Positions 1 to 7,012 of a DNA stretch of 8,322 nucleotides are shown one piece after another. Made by a program: the position numbers and the translations under genes. Source of the DNA: a bacterium. Lineage in GTDB: Bacteria; Planctomycetota; Planctomycetia; Pirellulales; Pirellulaceae. The first letter of the stretch is position 1. Every line of letters starts with the position of its first letter. The stretch lies in contig JAUIHJ010000362.1 of NCBI GenBank assembly GCA_030432015.1, positions 1 through 8,322 of the forward strand. The letters are read 5' to 3'. Under the pieces are notes generated by a model. That model saw only the letters and a program-made list of their open reading frames with translations. It had not been told where the DNA came from and ran no database searches.

Positions 1-104
1 CCCGGCAGGCGAGTTGTCAGGCGAGCTACCAGGAAGCTGGCAGCGGTTGCACGACAGTGCCTTACATCACATGCTGGCACGGCCAGGTCGACATGAAAAA
101 ATGA
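1..104 (+). other. Possible 3' end of an upstream gene (unresolved)
   Basis: All three forward frames are open from the window edge up to about position 94, so the end of a preceding gene could lie here. One frame ends in TGA at 102-104. This would overlap the ATG at 101 as ATGA, mirroring the GTGA junction between the next two genes. A second frame ends at TGA 94-96, but it uses several AGG arginine codons, which are uncommon in the surrounding genes. The third frame runs straight into the CdsA-like gene and could be its own N-terminal extension. About 30 codons are visible in each frame and none carries a recognisable domain, so no product can be named. Confidence 0.25.
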
Positions 105-1057
105 GCAGTTTCCTGACCCCAAGTCCGAATGTTCTCTGGATCGTCGCCGTCATCCTGGCAGCTTTGACGACCGGTTCCTGCGTTCGGCTGCTGGCCTTGC
201 GTGGCAAATCGGATGACACAGCCAGGCTCCGATTGGCCAGCCTTCGTTCGTGGTGGATGGTTGCCGGCGTGGTGATGGCGGCCGCTCTGCTCGGTCTCGG
301 CGCCAGCGTGATCCTGTTTTCCCTGGTCAGCGGGCTGGCGATGCGAGAGTTCTTGCGGTTGCTCGCCGAAAGCCCTTCGTCTCGCGTCAAGTGGTTGATT
401 TTCGGCTTGATCCCCATCCACTATGGGCTGCTGTGGCTGCAGTGGCACGAGGCATTCGCCCTGTTCATCCCCCTGGCTTCGATCATGGTTATCAGTCTGG
501 CATTGGTCTGCGAACAGCGCCCGCAGGGATTCCTGCGCACGGCCGCAGGTTCGGCGTGGGGGCTGCTGGTGACATCGTACATGTTGTCGCATGCCATCCT
601 CTTGTCCACGTTGCCTGCCATGGCCAATGTGGTTGCAGGCGGCGCGGGCTGGTTCCTGTTGCTGATCCTTTTGACCGAATCAAACGACATCATGCAGGCC
701 CTGGTCGGCCGTCGCGTCGGGCGTCGAAAGTTGTCACCAATTGTCTCACCGCACAAGACGTGGGAGGGCTTTCTGGGTGGGCTTGCATCGACGATCTTGC
801 TGGCGATGCTGCTGGCACCCTGGCTGACCCGGCTCAGCCTGTGGCAAGCGGCGATCGGCGGCCTGCTGATCTCGGCTGGTGGACTTCTGGGAGATCTCAA
901 CATCTCGGCTCTGAAACGCGATGCGGGCGTGAAGGACAGCGGCACCGCCCTGCCGGGCCAGGGAGGAATTTTGGACCGCATCGATAGCCTGACGTTTACG
1001 GCGCCGCTGTTTTATTACTATGTTCGCGTGCTGTTTCACCAAGCGTTCATCCCGTGA
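101..1057 (+). CDS. cdsA: Phosphatidate cytidylyltransferase (CDP-diacylglycerol synthase), CdsA family
   Basis: This integral membrane enzyme should transfer CMP from CTP to phosphatidic acid, making CDP-diacylglycerol for phospholipid synthesis. From ATG 101 it is 318 aa, with about eight hydrophobic segments (roughly residues 11-33, 51-81, 97-115, 118-136, 144-171, 182-191, 224-242, 247-266). The CdsA signature lies near the C-terminus at residues 269-295: S269, K272-R273, K278-D279, the Gly-rich turn PGQGG and the end DRID. An ND pair at 195-196 and SPHKTWEG at 216-223 are also family motifs. The usual His of the PGHGG turn is Gln287. The start at 101 was chosen because it directly precedes the first membrane segment and would form an ATGA overlap with one upstream frame; ATG 71 and a start outside the window remain possible. 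The stop overlaps the start of the next gene, so the two are probably translated together. The ND...SPxKT spacing also recalls E. coli YnbB, a CdsA homologue paired with a CDP-alcohol transferase. Confidence 0.9.
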   Translation: MSSFLTPSPNVLWIVAVILAALTTGSCVRLLALRGKSDDTARLRLASLRSWWMVAGVVMAAALLGLGASVILFSLVSGLAMREFLRLLAESPSSRVKWLIFGLIPIHYGLLWLQWHEAFALFIPLASIMVISLALVCEQRPQGFLRTAAGSAWGLLVTSYMLSHAILLSTLPAMANVVAGGAGWFLLLILLTESNDIMQALVGRRVGRRKLSPIVSPHKTWEGFLGGLASTILLAMLLAPWLTRLSLWQAAIGGLLISAGGLLGDLNISALKRDAGVKDSGTALPGQGGILDRIDSLTFTAPLFYYYVRVLFHQAFIP

Positions 1058-1704
1058 ACCGTCTCATGCCTCCCACCGACCGACCACCGCCACCACCACA
1101 TGATCACGTGTCATCGGTCGCGGGGCCAACCGATCGCTGGTTGACGCTTCCCAATGTGCTCTGCCTGGTCCGGTTACTCGGTGCGTTTGTGCTGCCGCCG
1201 CTGGCGATCGCCCATCGTCCGGTCGCCTTTGTCATCACCTACCTGGCGTTGACATCCACCGATTGGGTTGACGGCAAGCTGGCCCGCTGGCTGAAACAGG
1301 AGTCAAAGATCGGCCCGAAGCTTGACACCGTGGCTGACGTCACCATGTATGGTGGGTTGCTCTTCGGGTTGATCTGGATATTTGGCAATACGCTCATCGG
1401 CGAGGCCGGTTGGTTCATTGCGGGGCTGGTCACGTATGCCGGCTCGTGCCTGGCCAGCATCTGGAAGTTTCGCCGGTTCCCCAGCTACCACACGCGCGCC
1501 GCCAAGATCTCCTGGTTCATCGTTCTAGTGGCTGTCGTGGCCCTGTTCCTGAATGGGTCGATCTGGCCCCTGCGATTGGCCACGATTGCGGTCACGCTGA
1601 CCAATCTCGAGGCGATCATCATCACGTACGTTCTCCAGCAGCCGCGGGAGGACGTGCCGTCGCTGTGGCATGCCGCGCGGCCGCCGGCGGAAGAAAGGGC
1701 ATGA
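1054..1704 (+). CDS. CDP-alcohol phosphatidyltransferase family protein
   Basis: This membrane enzyme family swaps the CMP of a CDP-linked lipid or alcohol for another alcohol, as in phosphatidylglycerophosphate or phosphatidylinositol-phosphate synthesis. The full family motif is present at residues 70-95: D70, D73-G74, A77-R78, G87, D91 and D95. These are the four metal-binding aspartates in the expected spacing. TLPNVLCLVR at 31-40 is the usual lead-in to the first membrane segment, and further hydrophobic segments lie near 99-115, 118-137, 152-168 and 173-194. The first 30 residues are Pro-rich and poorly conserved in character. The GTG start at 1054 overlaps the TGA of the CdsA-like gene (GTGA), a coupling arrangement; ATG 1066 in the same frame is the alternative. 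The acceptor alcohol cannot be read from the sequence. PgsA-like or a specialised lipid enzyme such as YnbA are both possible. Following the CdsA-like gene, it would use that enzyme's product. Confidence 0.9.
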   Translation: MNRLMPPTDRPPPPPHDHVSSVAGPTDRWLTLPNVLCLVRLLGAFVLPPLAIAHRPVAFVITYLALTSTDWVDGKLARWLKQESKIGPKLDTVADVTMYGGLLFGLIWIFGNTLIGEAGWFIAGLVTYAGSCLASIWKFRRFPSYHTRAAKISWFIVLVAVVALFLNGSIWPLRLATIAVTLTNLEAIIITYVLQQPREDVPSLWHAARPPAEERA

Positions 1705-1782
1705 CCCGTCACAGGCTCCACGAATCTGACACACCCGACGTCAACGGCACGACAGGATGCGGCGTGGAGGCGCGTCCCAGCG

Positions 1783-1811
1783 TTCCGCTTTCGTGGGCAT
1801 TTTGCTATAAG
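1783..1811 (+). promoter_or_regulatory. Weak candidate promoter for the SDR/PLP-enzyme operon
   Basis: A TATAAG hexamer at 1806-1811 (5 of 6 matches to the sigma-70 -10 box) lies in the gap after the phospholipid pair. The hexamer 17 nt upstream, TTCCGC at 1783-1788, is a poor -35 box. A start near 1818 would give a leader of about 90 nt to the ATG at 1907. The rest of the gap from 1705 holds no hairpin or gene I can support. Planctomycete promoters are not well matched by this consensus, so this is only a suggestion. Confidence 0.25.
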
Positions 1812-1906
1812 ATGGTGACGCCTTCCTGCGTTCGCTCGGCGACGTTAGAGCCATGTTGGGGAACCTTTCGGTCCCGCGGATCATCCCTGTTTGCCTCCAA
1901 GACCTT

Positions 1907-2803
1907 ATGAAGTCCGACCCCGAAGCGAGTTCAACGTCTGTTCTGATCACCGGTGCGTCAACCGGGATTGGTGAAGCATGCGCCCTGGCCTTGCATGAGA
2001 AAGGGCTGCGTGTCTTTGCCGGTGTGCGACGTGCGGAAGATGGCCAACGGTTAGTCGAACAGACGTCCACGGCTTTGATTCCCGTGCTCCTGGATGTGAC
2101 CGACGCGTCGGCGATCAAAGCGGCGGCGGAGCAGATTGCCGAGACGACCGGCCCACACGGCCTGAGCGGATTGGTGAACAACGCGGGGATCACGATTGCG
2201 TTTCCGCTGGAGTTCATCCCCATCGACGCGCTGCGCAAGCAAATGGAAGTCAACTTCATTGGTCAAGTCGCCGTGACGCAGGCGATGTTACCGTTGATCC
2301 GGCTGGGGCACGGCCGGATCGTCAACATCAGTTCGGTCAGTGGGTTGGTGGCAGCGCCGTACATTGGCGCTTATGCAGCATCCAAGCATGCGCTCGAGGC
2401 GATGACCGATTCGCTGCGTGTCGAGCTGCGTAATTTCAAGGTCCCCGTGTCGCTGATCGAACCGGCCGACATTGCGACTCCAATCTGGGAGAAGTCGCGT
2501 CAAACGGCCGACGCCTTGCGCAATGAACTTGTCGAAGCAGGCGACCCCGATGAAGCACTTGAAGTGATTCGTGGAGCCTATGCCGACGACATCGCGGCCA
2601 TGCGCAAATCCACCAGCAAGAGCGAAGCCAACGCGATCCCCGTCAGTCACGTTGTCAAGGCGGTCGAACATGCACTACTGGCACGTCGCCCCAAGACGCG
2701 CTACCCCGTTGGCGGAAAGGCCTGGGCGGTCAAACTGTTGTTGCGATACCTGCCCGACAAGGTCCGCGATCGCATAGTTGCCAACAGCCTGGGGATGAAG
2801 TGA
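1907..2803 (+). CDS. Classical SDR-family NAD(P)-dependent oxidoreductase (first of two)
   Basis: This is a soluble short-chain dehydrogenase/reductase that should oxidise an alcohol or reduce a carbonyl using NAD(P). From ATG 1907 (298 aa), the Rossmann dinucleotide-binding motif TGASTGIG is at 15-22, the NNAG structural motif at 91-94, the active-site Asn at 116, and the catalytic Ser143-Tyr156-Lys160, with Tyr and Lys in a YAASK context. The strand after the first helix ends in FAGVRR, and an Arg-rich turn there usually favours NADP(H). The C-terminal part, with an ARRPKTRYPVG stretch and a late hydrophobic helix, resembles the retinol or hydroxysteroid dehydrogenase-like branch of classical SDRs. 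The substrate is not predictable. An in-frame ATG at 1853 would add 18 residues unlike an SDR N-terminus, so 1907 is preferred; neither start has a strong ribosome binding site. It is the first gene of a probable operon with the next SDR (61-nt gap) and the PLP enzyme. Confidence 0.9.
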   Translation: MKSDPEASSTSVLITGASTGIGEACALALHEKGLRVFAGVRRAEDGQRLVEQTSTALIPVLLDVTDASAIKAAAEQIAETTGPHGLSGLVNNAGITIAFPLEFIPIDALRKQMEVNFIGQVAVTQAMLPLIRLGHGRIVNISSVSGLVAAPYIGAYAASKHALEAMTDSLRVELRNFKVPVSLIEPADIATPIWEKSRQTADALRNELVEAGDPDEALEVIRGAYADDIAAMRKSTSKSEANAIPVSHVVKAVEHALLARRPKTRYPVGGKAWAVKLLLRYLPDKVRDRIVANSLGMK

Positions 2804-2851
2804 ATCGTCGCCCACCGGCATCGAAAATCGCATCACACGCCACACTGGATC

Positions 2852-2856
2852 GGGGG
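2852..2856 (+). promoter_or_regulatory. Ribosome binding site of the second SDR
   Basis: A GGGGG run 8 nt before GTG 2865 is the only purine-rich element in the 61-nt gap between the two SDR genes. It supports GTG 2865 over the in-frame TTG at 2859, which would leave only 2 nt of spacing. Confidence 0.5.
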
Positions 2857-2864
2857 TCTTGTTT

Positions 2865-3662
2865 GTGACGAACAATTCCCAAGAAAAACTCGCTGTGATC
2901 ACGGGAGCGACTGGCGGCCTGGGTTCGCGGTTTTGCTGGCGACTTGCCGACCAAGGCTATCGTTTGCTGCTGATTGATCGCAACCAACCGGCCCTCGATG
3001 CCCTTGCAGCCGATATAACAAACGACTGCGATGCCGGCATCGAAACAAAATGTGTCAACCTGGTCGACGAGGCGGCCGTCACGGCGCTGGCCGACCATCT
3101 GGCAGCGCTCACCGAGATCGCATTGCTGGTCAACAATGCCGGCTTCGGGCAGTCGAAGTACTTTGTTGACATCGACATTGACAACCACATTGACATGATC
3201 AACCTGCACGTCCACACGCCGGTGCGCCTCTGCCATGCCGTCCTTCCCGGCATGCTGGCGCGTAATGGGGGCGCAATCATCAACGTTGCTTCGCTCTCCG
3301 CCTGGACACCCTGCGCAGGCATCGTGCAGTACTCGGCCACCAAGCAGTACCTGGTCACTTTCACCGAAGCGGTCAGCGAAGAGCTGAAGGGGACCGACGT
3401 TACGATTCAAGCGCTCTGTCCCGCCTTTATCAAGACCGATTTCTTTGCGACCGACGCGATGAGTACTTTTGAAGCCCAGCGAGTGCCGGGCTGGCTCTGG
3501 GTCACCCCGGATGACGTGGTAAGCGATTCGCTGAAGCACCTTGATAGAGTGATTGTTGTGCCGGGATTGGCGTGCCGCATGCTCGGTCGACTGATGCGGA
3601 TGCCGGCGGCACGGCCGTTTGTCCGTCGCTTGGCGACCAACCGACGCCCCGAACGGCAATAA
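2865..3662 (+). CDS. Classical SDR-family NAD(P)-dependent oxidoreductase (second of two)
   Basis: This is a second, clearly divergent short-chain dehydrogenase/reductase of 265 aa. The cofactor-binding motif TGATGGLG is at 13-20, NNAG at 90-93, and the catalytic Ser143-Tyr156-Lys160 sit in a YSATK context. After the active site, a CPAF-IKTDFF segment matches the usual P-G...T loop, here with Ala in place of Gly. The end of the protein, with TPDDV followed by a VVPG turn and a basic tail, is typical of a bacterial SDR group related to DltE and to 17-beta-hydroxysteroid dehydrogenase 12-like enzymes. The second beta strand ends in LLLIDRN; an Asp at this place usually favours NAD over NADP, unlike the preceding SDR. 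GTG 2865 is chosen because GGGGG at 2852-2856 sits 8 nt upstream, a proper ribosome binding distance; TTG 2859 is too close to it. The substrate is unknown. Confidence 0.88.
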   Translation: MTNNSQEKLAVITGATGGLGSRFCWRLADQGYRLLLIDRNQPALDALAADITNDCDAGIETKCVNLVDEAAVTALADHLAALTEIALLVNNAGFGQSKYFVDIDIDNHIDMINLHVHTPVRLCHAVLPGMLARNGGAIINVASLSAWTPCAGIVQYSATKQYLVTFTEAVSEELKGTDVTIQALCPAFIKTDFFATDAMSTFEAQRVPGWLWVTPDDVVSDSLKHLDRVIVVPGLACRMLGRLMRMPAARPFVRRLATNRRPERQ

Positions 3663-3700
3663 ACCTTCCAACCGACCCCAACACTCCGCAGAAAGAACTC

Positions 3701-4816
3701 ATGGACGCCTGCTACGAAATCGACGATACGACTCAAATCCTTTCACCGGGGCTGGTCGTGTTTCGAGAAATCCTGGAAGCCAATCTTGACAGAATGCTCG
3801 CCATTGCCGGTTCGCCCCACCGCCTGCGGCCCCACTGTAAGACGCACAAGATGCGCGAAGTTGTCCAGATGCAGGTCGCCCGCGGCATCACCCGGCACAA
3901 AGCGGCCACCTTTGCCGAGGCGGAGATGCTGGTCTCGGCCGGCGCCACGGATGTCTTCCTGGCGTACAGCATGGTGGGACCGAATATCGGTCGCGCGGTA
4001 ACGTTCCGCCAGCAGTTTCCCGAGACGGAATTCGCGGTGACGGCAGATCACGGGGGATCGATCGAGCAGTTGGGCGCGGCGATGCAGACTGCGGGACTCT
4101 CCATCGACGTCCTGCTGGACTTGGACACAGGGCAGCATCGCACCGGTGTCCAGGTCGGCGAGCATGCGCAGCAACTCTATCAGCAGTTGGTGGAAACACC
4201 TGGCATCCGTCCCGGCGGGCTGCACCTGTACGACGGTCAAAATCACCAGACCGAACTCGACGCTCGCCGCACAGCCGTCCTCGACTGCTGGAATCAAGCG
4301 GCCGGTTTTCGCGACAAGCTGGAAGCCGCCGGCTGGCCCGTACCACGGATTGTCGCCGGCGGTACCGGATCGTTCCCCATCTATGCGACGCTTGAGGATG
4401 ACGCCCTCCAGCTTAGCCCCGGCACCTGCGTCTTTCACGATGCGGGTTACGGAGGCATGTTTCCCGATCTGGAATTCCGGCCCGCCGCGCTGTTGCTGAC
4501 GCGCGTCATTAGCCGACCGACGCCTGACCGCATCACGCTGGATCTGGGATACAAGGCGGTTGCTTCGGACCCGCCGGCAGATCGTCGCGTCGTCATTCCC
4601 GACTTGCCGGATGCCAAATTCGTTCTGCAGAACGAAGAGCATTTGGTTGTCGAGACATCCCTGGCAGAAAACTATCAACCCGGTGATTGTCTGCTGGCGA
4701 TTCCCCGACATGTCTGTCCGACCTCGGCGCTTCACAAGCAAGTCGATGTGATCAGCCTGGGGAAGTTGGTCGATCGCTGGGCGGTTGCCGCGCGCGATCG
4801 CCGGCTAACGATTTGA
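3701..4816 (+). CDS. PLP-dependent D-threonine aldolase / D-serine dehydratase-like enzyme
   Basis: This 371-aa protein belongs to the fold-type III PLP enzymes (alanine racemase-like N-terminal barrel plus D-serine dehydratase-like C-terminal domain). Relatives cleave D-threonine and other D-beta-hydroxy amino acids to glycine and an aldehyde, or deaminate D-serine to pyruvate. The PLP lysine is Lys47 in RPHCKTHK. TGQHRTGV at 143-150, HLYDGQNH at 175-182 and the phosphate-binding AGGTGSFP at 219-226 follow in family order. The C-terminal metal motif is His337-x-Cys339 in PRHVCPT, the form known from eukaryotic-type D-serine dehydratase (zinc), whereas characterised bacterial D-threonine aldolases use His-x-Asp as I recall. 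ATG 3701 is chosen because family homology begins just after it. An upstream in-frame start at 3572 would overlap the second SDR by about 90 nt with unlike residues. The gene lies 38 nt after that SDR and is probably cotranscribed with it. The exact substrate is open. Confidence 0.88.
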   Translation: MDACYEIDDTTQILSPGLVVFREILEANLDRMLAIAGSPHRLRPHCKTHKMREVVQMQVARGITRHKAATFAEAEMLVSAGATDVFLAYSMVGPNIGRAVTFRQQFPETEFAVTADHGGSIEQLGAAMQTAGLSIDVLLDLDTGQHRTGVQVGEHAQQLYQQLVETPGIRPGGLHLYDGQNHQTELDARRTAVLDCWNQAAGFRDKLEAAGWPVPRIVAGGTGSFPIYATLEDDALQLSPGTCVFHDAGYGGMFPDLEFRPAALLLTRVISRPTPDRITLDLGYKAVASDPPADRRVVIPDLPDAKFVLQNEEHLVVETSLAENYQPGDCLLAIPRHVCPTSALHKQVDVISLGKLVDRWAVAARDRRLTI

Positions 4817-4858
4817 ACGCGGGCCGTTTCGCGCGGGCGGCTGGATCGGTTGCTCGCT

Positions 4859-6589
4859 TTATCGATCGTCGGCGGCTGACTTCCAGACGAAGGACGGCAC
4901 GCCTGAAAACAGCGTGATCTGGTCGCGATCGTTACCCAAGTCCGGACCGGGTGTACTGCGGCCTGCTGCGATTTGTCTCTCAAGCAACGTGATCAGTTCG
5001 CCGACCTTGGCGGGATAAGTCGCGGCCAGGTTGTTGGTCTCGCCAGGATCATCCTCCAAGTTAAATAGTTGCACAAACGGCGCTTGCCTGAGCTCGACGG
5101 GAGCGGTGGGCGGGCGACCGAACCGGGCCACTGCCTCTCGCCAGGCCCGATCGCGCCGGGGAGTATTTCCATAGTTGCCCGCAGTACCGCTCCCGGGACA
5201 GAGGGCCAGTTTCCAGGGTCCCGAGCGGATCGCGCGCGCCGGCGTTGCCTCGAAGGCCATCGACGTTCGCGGCGGCGGTGCCGCCGCATCTCGCAGCAGA
5301 GAGAGGATACTGATCGAGTCCGGTCCCTCGGTGGCAGCGAGCTTCGTGCCGGTGATCTCCGCGCAGGTCGCCAGCAAGTCTTGCAGGCCGATCAGCCGTT
5401 CGCAGGTCGTTCCCGCTGGGACCACGGTCGGCCACCGGGCGGCAAACGGGACACGCAACCCACCCTCGTAGACGGAAAACTTGTAGCCGCGAAACGGCCC
5501 GCTACTGTAGTGTCCGTCCTGCTCCAGCGCTTTGAGCTGCAAATAGGTGGCTTTCCGATTACGGCCCGCATACGATGCCGGGCCGTGATCGGACGTGGCG
5601 ATCACCAACGTGTTGTCGCCGATCCCGAGTTCGTCCAGCGTCGCCAGAACCCGACCAATGCAGTCGTCGGTTTCCATCACGAAGTCGCCGTATACACCCA
5701 ACCGGCTCCGACCGGCAAACTCAGCGCTCGGGCTGACCGGCGTATGTGGCGCCGTCAGCGCCAGATACAAGAAGAACGGCGTCCCCTGGCTGGTAGCCGC
5801 GGCACTGGCTCGAATGAATCGCTCGGCCTCACGGCTGAATGTGTCGAGCACCTTCACATCTTCGAAATCCTGGGCGGCCGGGCCGACACGGTGAAACGCG
5901 CTCCACCCCTTCTGCGCGGTCACCTCGCCCACCCACTGATTGTCGCGCACAAACGCGTAAGGGAACATGTCGAGCGAACCCGGCAGAATGAAGCTGTCGT
6001 CAAATCCAAACTGCGACGGCCCGATGATCAAGGGACGCTGATAGTCGACGTTGGCGGGGCCCTGAACTTGGCCATCGGTTGTCTGCATCCGCGTTCCGAG
6101 GTGCCACTTGCCGACATAGCCGGTGCGGTAGCCGGCGGCACGTAGCATGGTGCCGAGCGTCTGCTGGTCGGGCGGCAATCGCGTCCCCAGAAATCCCCAG
6201 GGGCCGCCGACGGCGGGTGGTCCGAACCGCCACGGATAGCGGCCGGTCATGATGGCGACGCGGCTTGGCACGCAGACCGAAGCGTTCGCGTGCGCGTCGG
6301 TAAATCGCATCCCCTCCCGCGCCAGCCGATCGAAGTGTGGCGTCTCGATCTGGCAACGCTCTCCGCCGAAGCTCTTGATGTCGCCGTAGCCCAAGTCGTC
6401 GGCCAAAATGAAAATGACATTCGGGGCCGGGTCGAGCTCGGTTGAACAAACGCGATCTGCCATACCGTTTGCACACAGCACGCCGCAGCAAACGACCGCC
6501 AAGCGGGCCATCCCAGGCAGCCATCGAGTTCGCGGGTGAGCAAGGCCGGCGCCGGACAGGAGGCGGGTCAGGGTTGCGGGTTGTGGCAC
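4859..6589 (-). CDS. Exported sulfatase (arylsulfatase A-like, formylglycine type)
   Basis: This enzyme should hydrolyse sulfate esters, probably on a sulfated polysaccharide or small aromatic sulfate outside the cytoplasm. From GTG 6589 it has 576 aa. The metal-binding pair Asp64-Asp65 lies in ILADDLGYGD. CVPSR at 106-110 supplies Cys106, the residue converted to formylglycine, and it sits in the usual context ending in TGRYPWR. GKWHLG is at 160-165, His282 in TAPHTP, Asp334-His335 in TSDHG and Lys370 before the VYEGGLRVP stretch. All the key catalytic positions therefore appear intact. A hydrophobic stretch near residues 30-45, ending GMA-D, looks like a Sec signal peptide after a long basic N-region. 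The GTG start is favoured by AGGA 7 nt upstream; ATG 6511 would give a shorter, more typical signal peptide but has a weaker site. No sulfatase-maturing enzyme is in the window. The sulfated substrate cannot be named. Confidence 0.93.
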   Translation of the reverse strand: MPQPATLTRLLSGAGLAHPRTRWLPGMARLAVVCCGVLCANGMADRVCSTELDPAPNVIFILADDLGYGDIKSFGGERCQIETPHFDRLAREGMRFTDAHANASVCVPSRVAIMTGRYPWRFGPPAVGGPWGFLGTRLPPDQQTLGTMLRAAGYRTGYVGKWHLGTRMQTTDGQVQGPANVDYQRPLIIGPSQFGFDDSFILPGSLDMFPYAFVRDNQWVGEVTAQKGWSAFHRVGPAAQDFEDVKVLDTFSREAERFIRASAAATSQGTPFFLYLALTAPHTPVSPSAEFAGRSRLGVYGDFVMETDDCIGRVLATLDELGIGDNTLVIATSDHGPASYAGRNRKATYLQLKALEQDGHYSSGPFRGYKFSVYEGGLRVPFAARWPTVVPAGTTCERLIGLQDLLATCAEITGTKLAATEGPDSISILSLLRDAAAPPPRTSMAFEATPARAIRSGPWKLALCPGSGTAGNYGNTPRRDRAWREAVARFGRPPTAPVELRQAPFVQLFNLEDDPGETNNLAATYPAKVGELITLLERQIAAGRSTPGPDLGNDRDQITLFSGVPSFVWKSAADDR

Positions 6590-6596
6590 GTCGGGT

Positions 6597-6600
6597 TCCT
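6597..6600 (-). promoter_or_regulatory. Ribosome binding site deciding the sulfatase start
   Basis: On the minus strand AGGA lies 7 nt before GTG 6589. This favours the GTG over the in-frame TTG at 6673 and the ATG at 6511, which have no comparable element. Confidence 0.55.
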
Positions 6601-6762
6601 GCGGTGGGCGAGAGACGTTGGATAACGATCGGCAAGCGCGGCTCAGTATCAATGGCAGATGCCGGCCGGTCAATGTTCGACCACCCGCGCCCGCTGCGTT
6701 GGACAGTGTTGCGTCGAAGCTCCAACTTCGGGACCGATTGACGCTTTACACTGCCTCAACAT

Positions 6763-6820
6763 GGGGGTACAACAGCGGCTAAACCACCCCCCCTCGCAAG
6801 AACAGCCCTAACGCGAGGGG
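6763..6820. repeat. Two competing inverted repeats in the sulfatase-WYL intergenic region
   Basis: CCCCTCGC at 6790-6797 pairs perfectly with GCGAGGGG at 6813-6820 across a 15-nt loop. A second pairing, GGGGGT at 6763-6768 with ACCCCC at 6786-6791, uses part of the same C-run, so the two cannot form fully at once. GGGGTAC also occurs twice in direct orientation, at 6764-6770 and 6817-6823. The main hairpin is not followed by a T-run on either strand, so it is not a classic intrinsic terminator. It may be an mRNA leader structure or a protein-binding site. The rest of the gap (6590-6762) contains only the sulfatase leader, with no gene I can support. Confidence 0.5.
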
Positions 6821-6826
6821 TACTCG

Positions 6827-6832
6827 ATTATA
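6827..6832 (-). promoter_or_regulatory. Candidate -10 box for the sulfatase
   Basis: The minus strand reads TATAAT here, a perfect sigma-70 -10 hexamer inside an AT-rich patch of otherwise GC-rich DNA. No good -35 box lies 16-18 nt upstream; TCGACG, four of six matches, is 21 nt away. Transcription would begin near 6820, exactly at the base of the 8-bp hairpin, giving a leader of about 230 nt. The overlapping palindrome ATAGCTAT (6830-6837) could alternatively be part of an operator. Confidence 0.3.
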
Positions 6833-6984
6833 GCTATTTTCACCACACCTTCACGTCGACCGCTAATCCCGCCGAAGGGACGGAAGGTCACGATTCTCGC
6901 TGCGCCCCGGACCCTTTTCCGCCACGCTTGCCCCGTTGTTGCCAGCTGGAATTCGCGGGCTGGATTTCTCGATGCGTCGGATCT

Positions 6985-7012
6985 TCCATTGTGATGGACG
7001 TAGTCTGTCCAA
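6985..7012. promoter_or_regulatory. Small inverted repeats upstream of the WYL gene
   Basis: TCCAT (6985-6989) faces ATGGA (6994-6998), and TGGAC (6995-6999) faces GTCCA (7007-7011). GTCCAA (7007-7012) also faces TTGGAC (7045-7050) nearer the gene. These short TCCA/TGGA half-sites could be an operator, perhaps for self-regulation by the WYL protein, but repeats this short are common by chance. The surrounding stretch 6838-7075 shows no gene; the purine-rich block at 7011-7020 has no start codon at a useful distance. Confidence 0.2.

Noticed and set aside
1701..1910. Frame of 69 codons starting at ATG 1701 with an ATGA overlap to the CDP-alcohol transferase
   Set aside because: The residues match no family, the frame runs over the candidate promoter and ends at the start of the first SDR, and no good ribosome binding site precedes it.
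2730..3671. Long minus-strand frame (313 codons) opposite the second SDR
   Set aside because: It spans parts of two real genes and their gap, has no recognisable motifs and is explained by GC-rich codon bias.
3572..3700. N-terminal extension of the PLP enzyme from an upstream ATG
   Set aside because: It would overlap the second SDR by about 90 nt and adds residues unlike the family; ATG 3701 fits the usual N-terminus.
3743..4741. Long minus-strand frame (332 codons) opposite the PLP enzyme
   Set aside because: It is a shadow of a well-supported gene, with no domain or ribosome binding site and biased composition.
4817..4858. Bidirectional terminator between the convergent PLP enzyme and sulfatase genes
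   Set aside because: The 42-nt gap has only weak GC-rich self-complementarity and no T-run on either strand, so no terminator can be supported.
5069..6145. Long open frame (358 codons) on the + strand opposite the sulfatase
   Set aside because: It is antisense to an intact sulfatase with all catalytic motifs, has no recognisable domain and an Arg-rich composition typical of antisense frames in GC-rich DNA.
6670..6762. Leader peptide of 30 residues on the minus strand upstream of the sulfatase
   Set aside because: It has no ribosome binding site and no run of regulatory codons; an open frame of this size is expected by chance.
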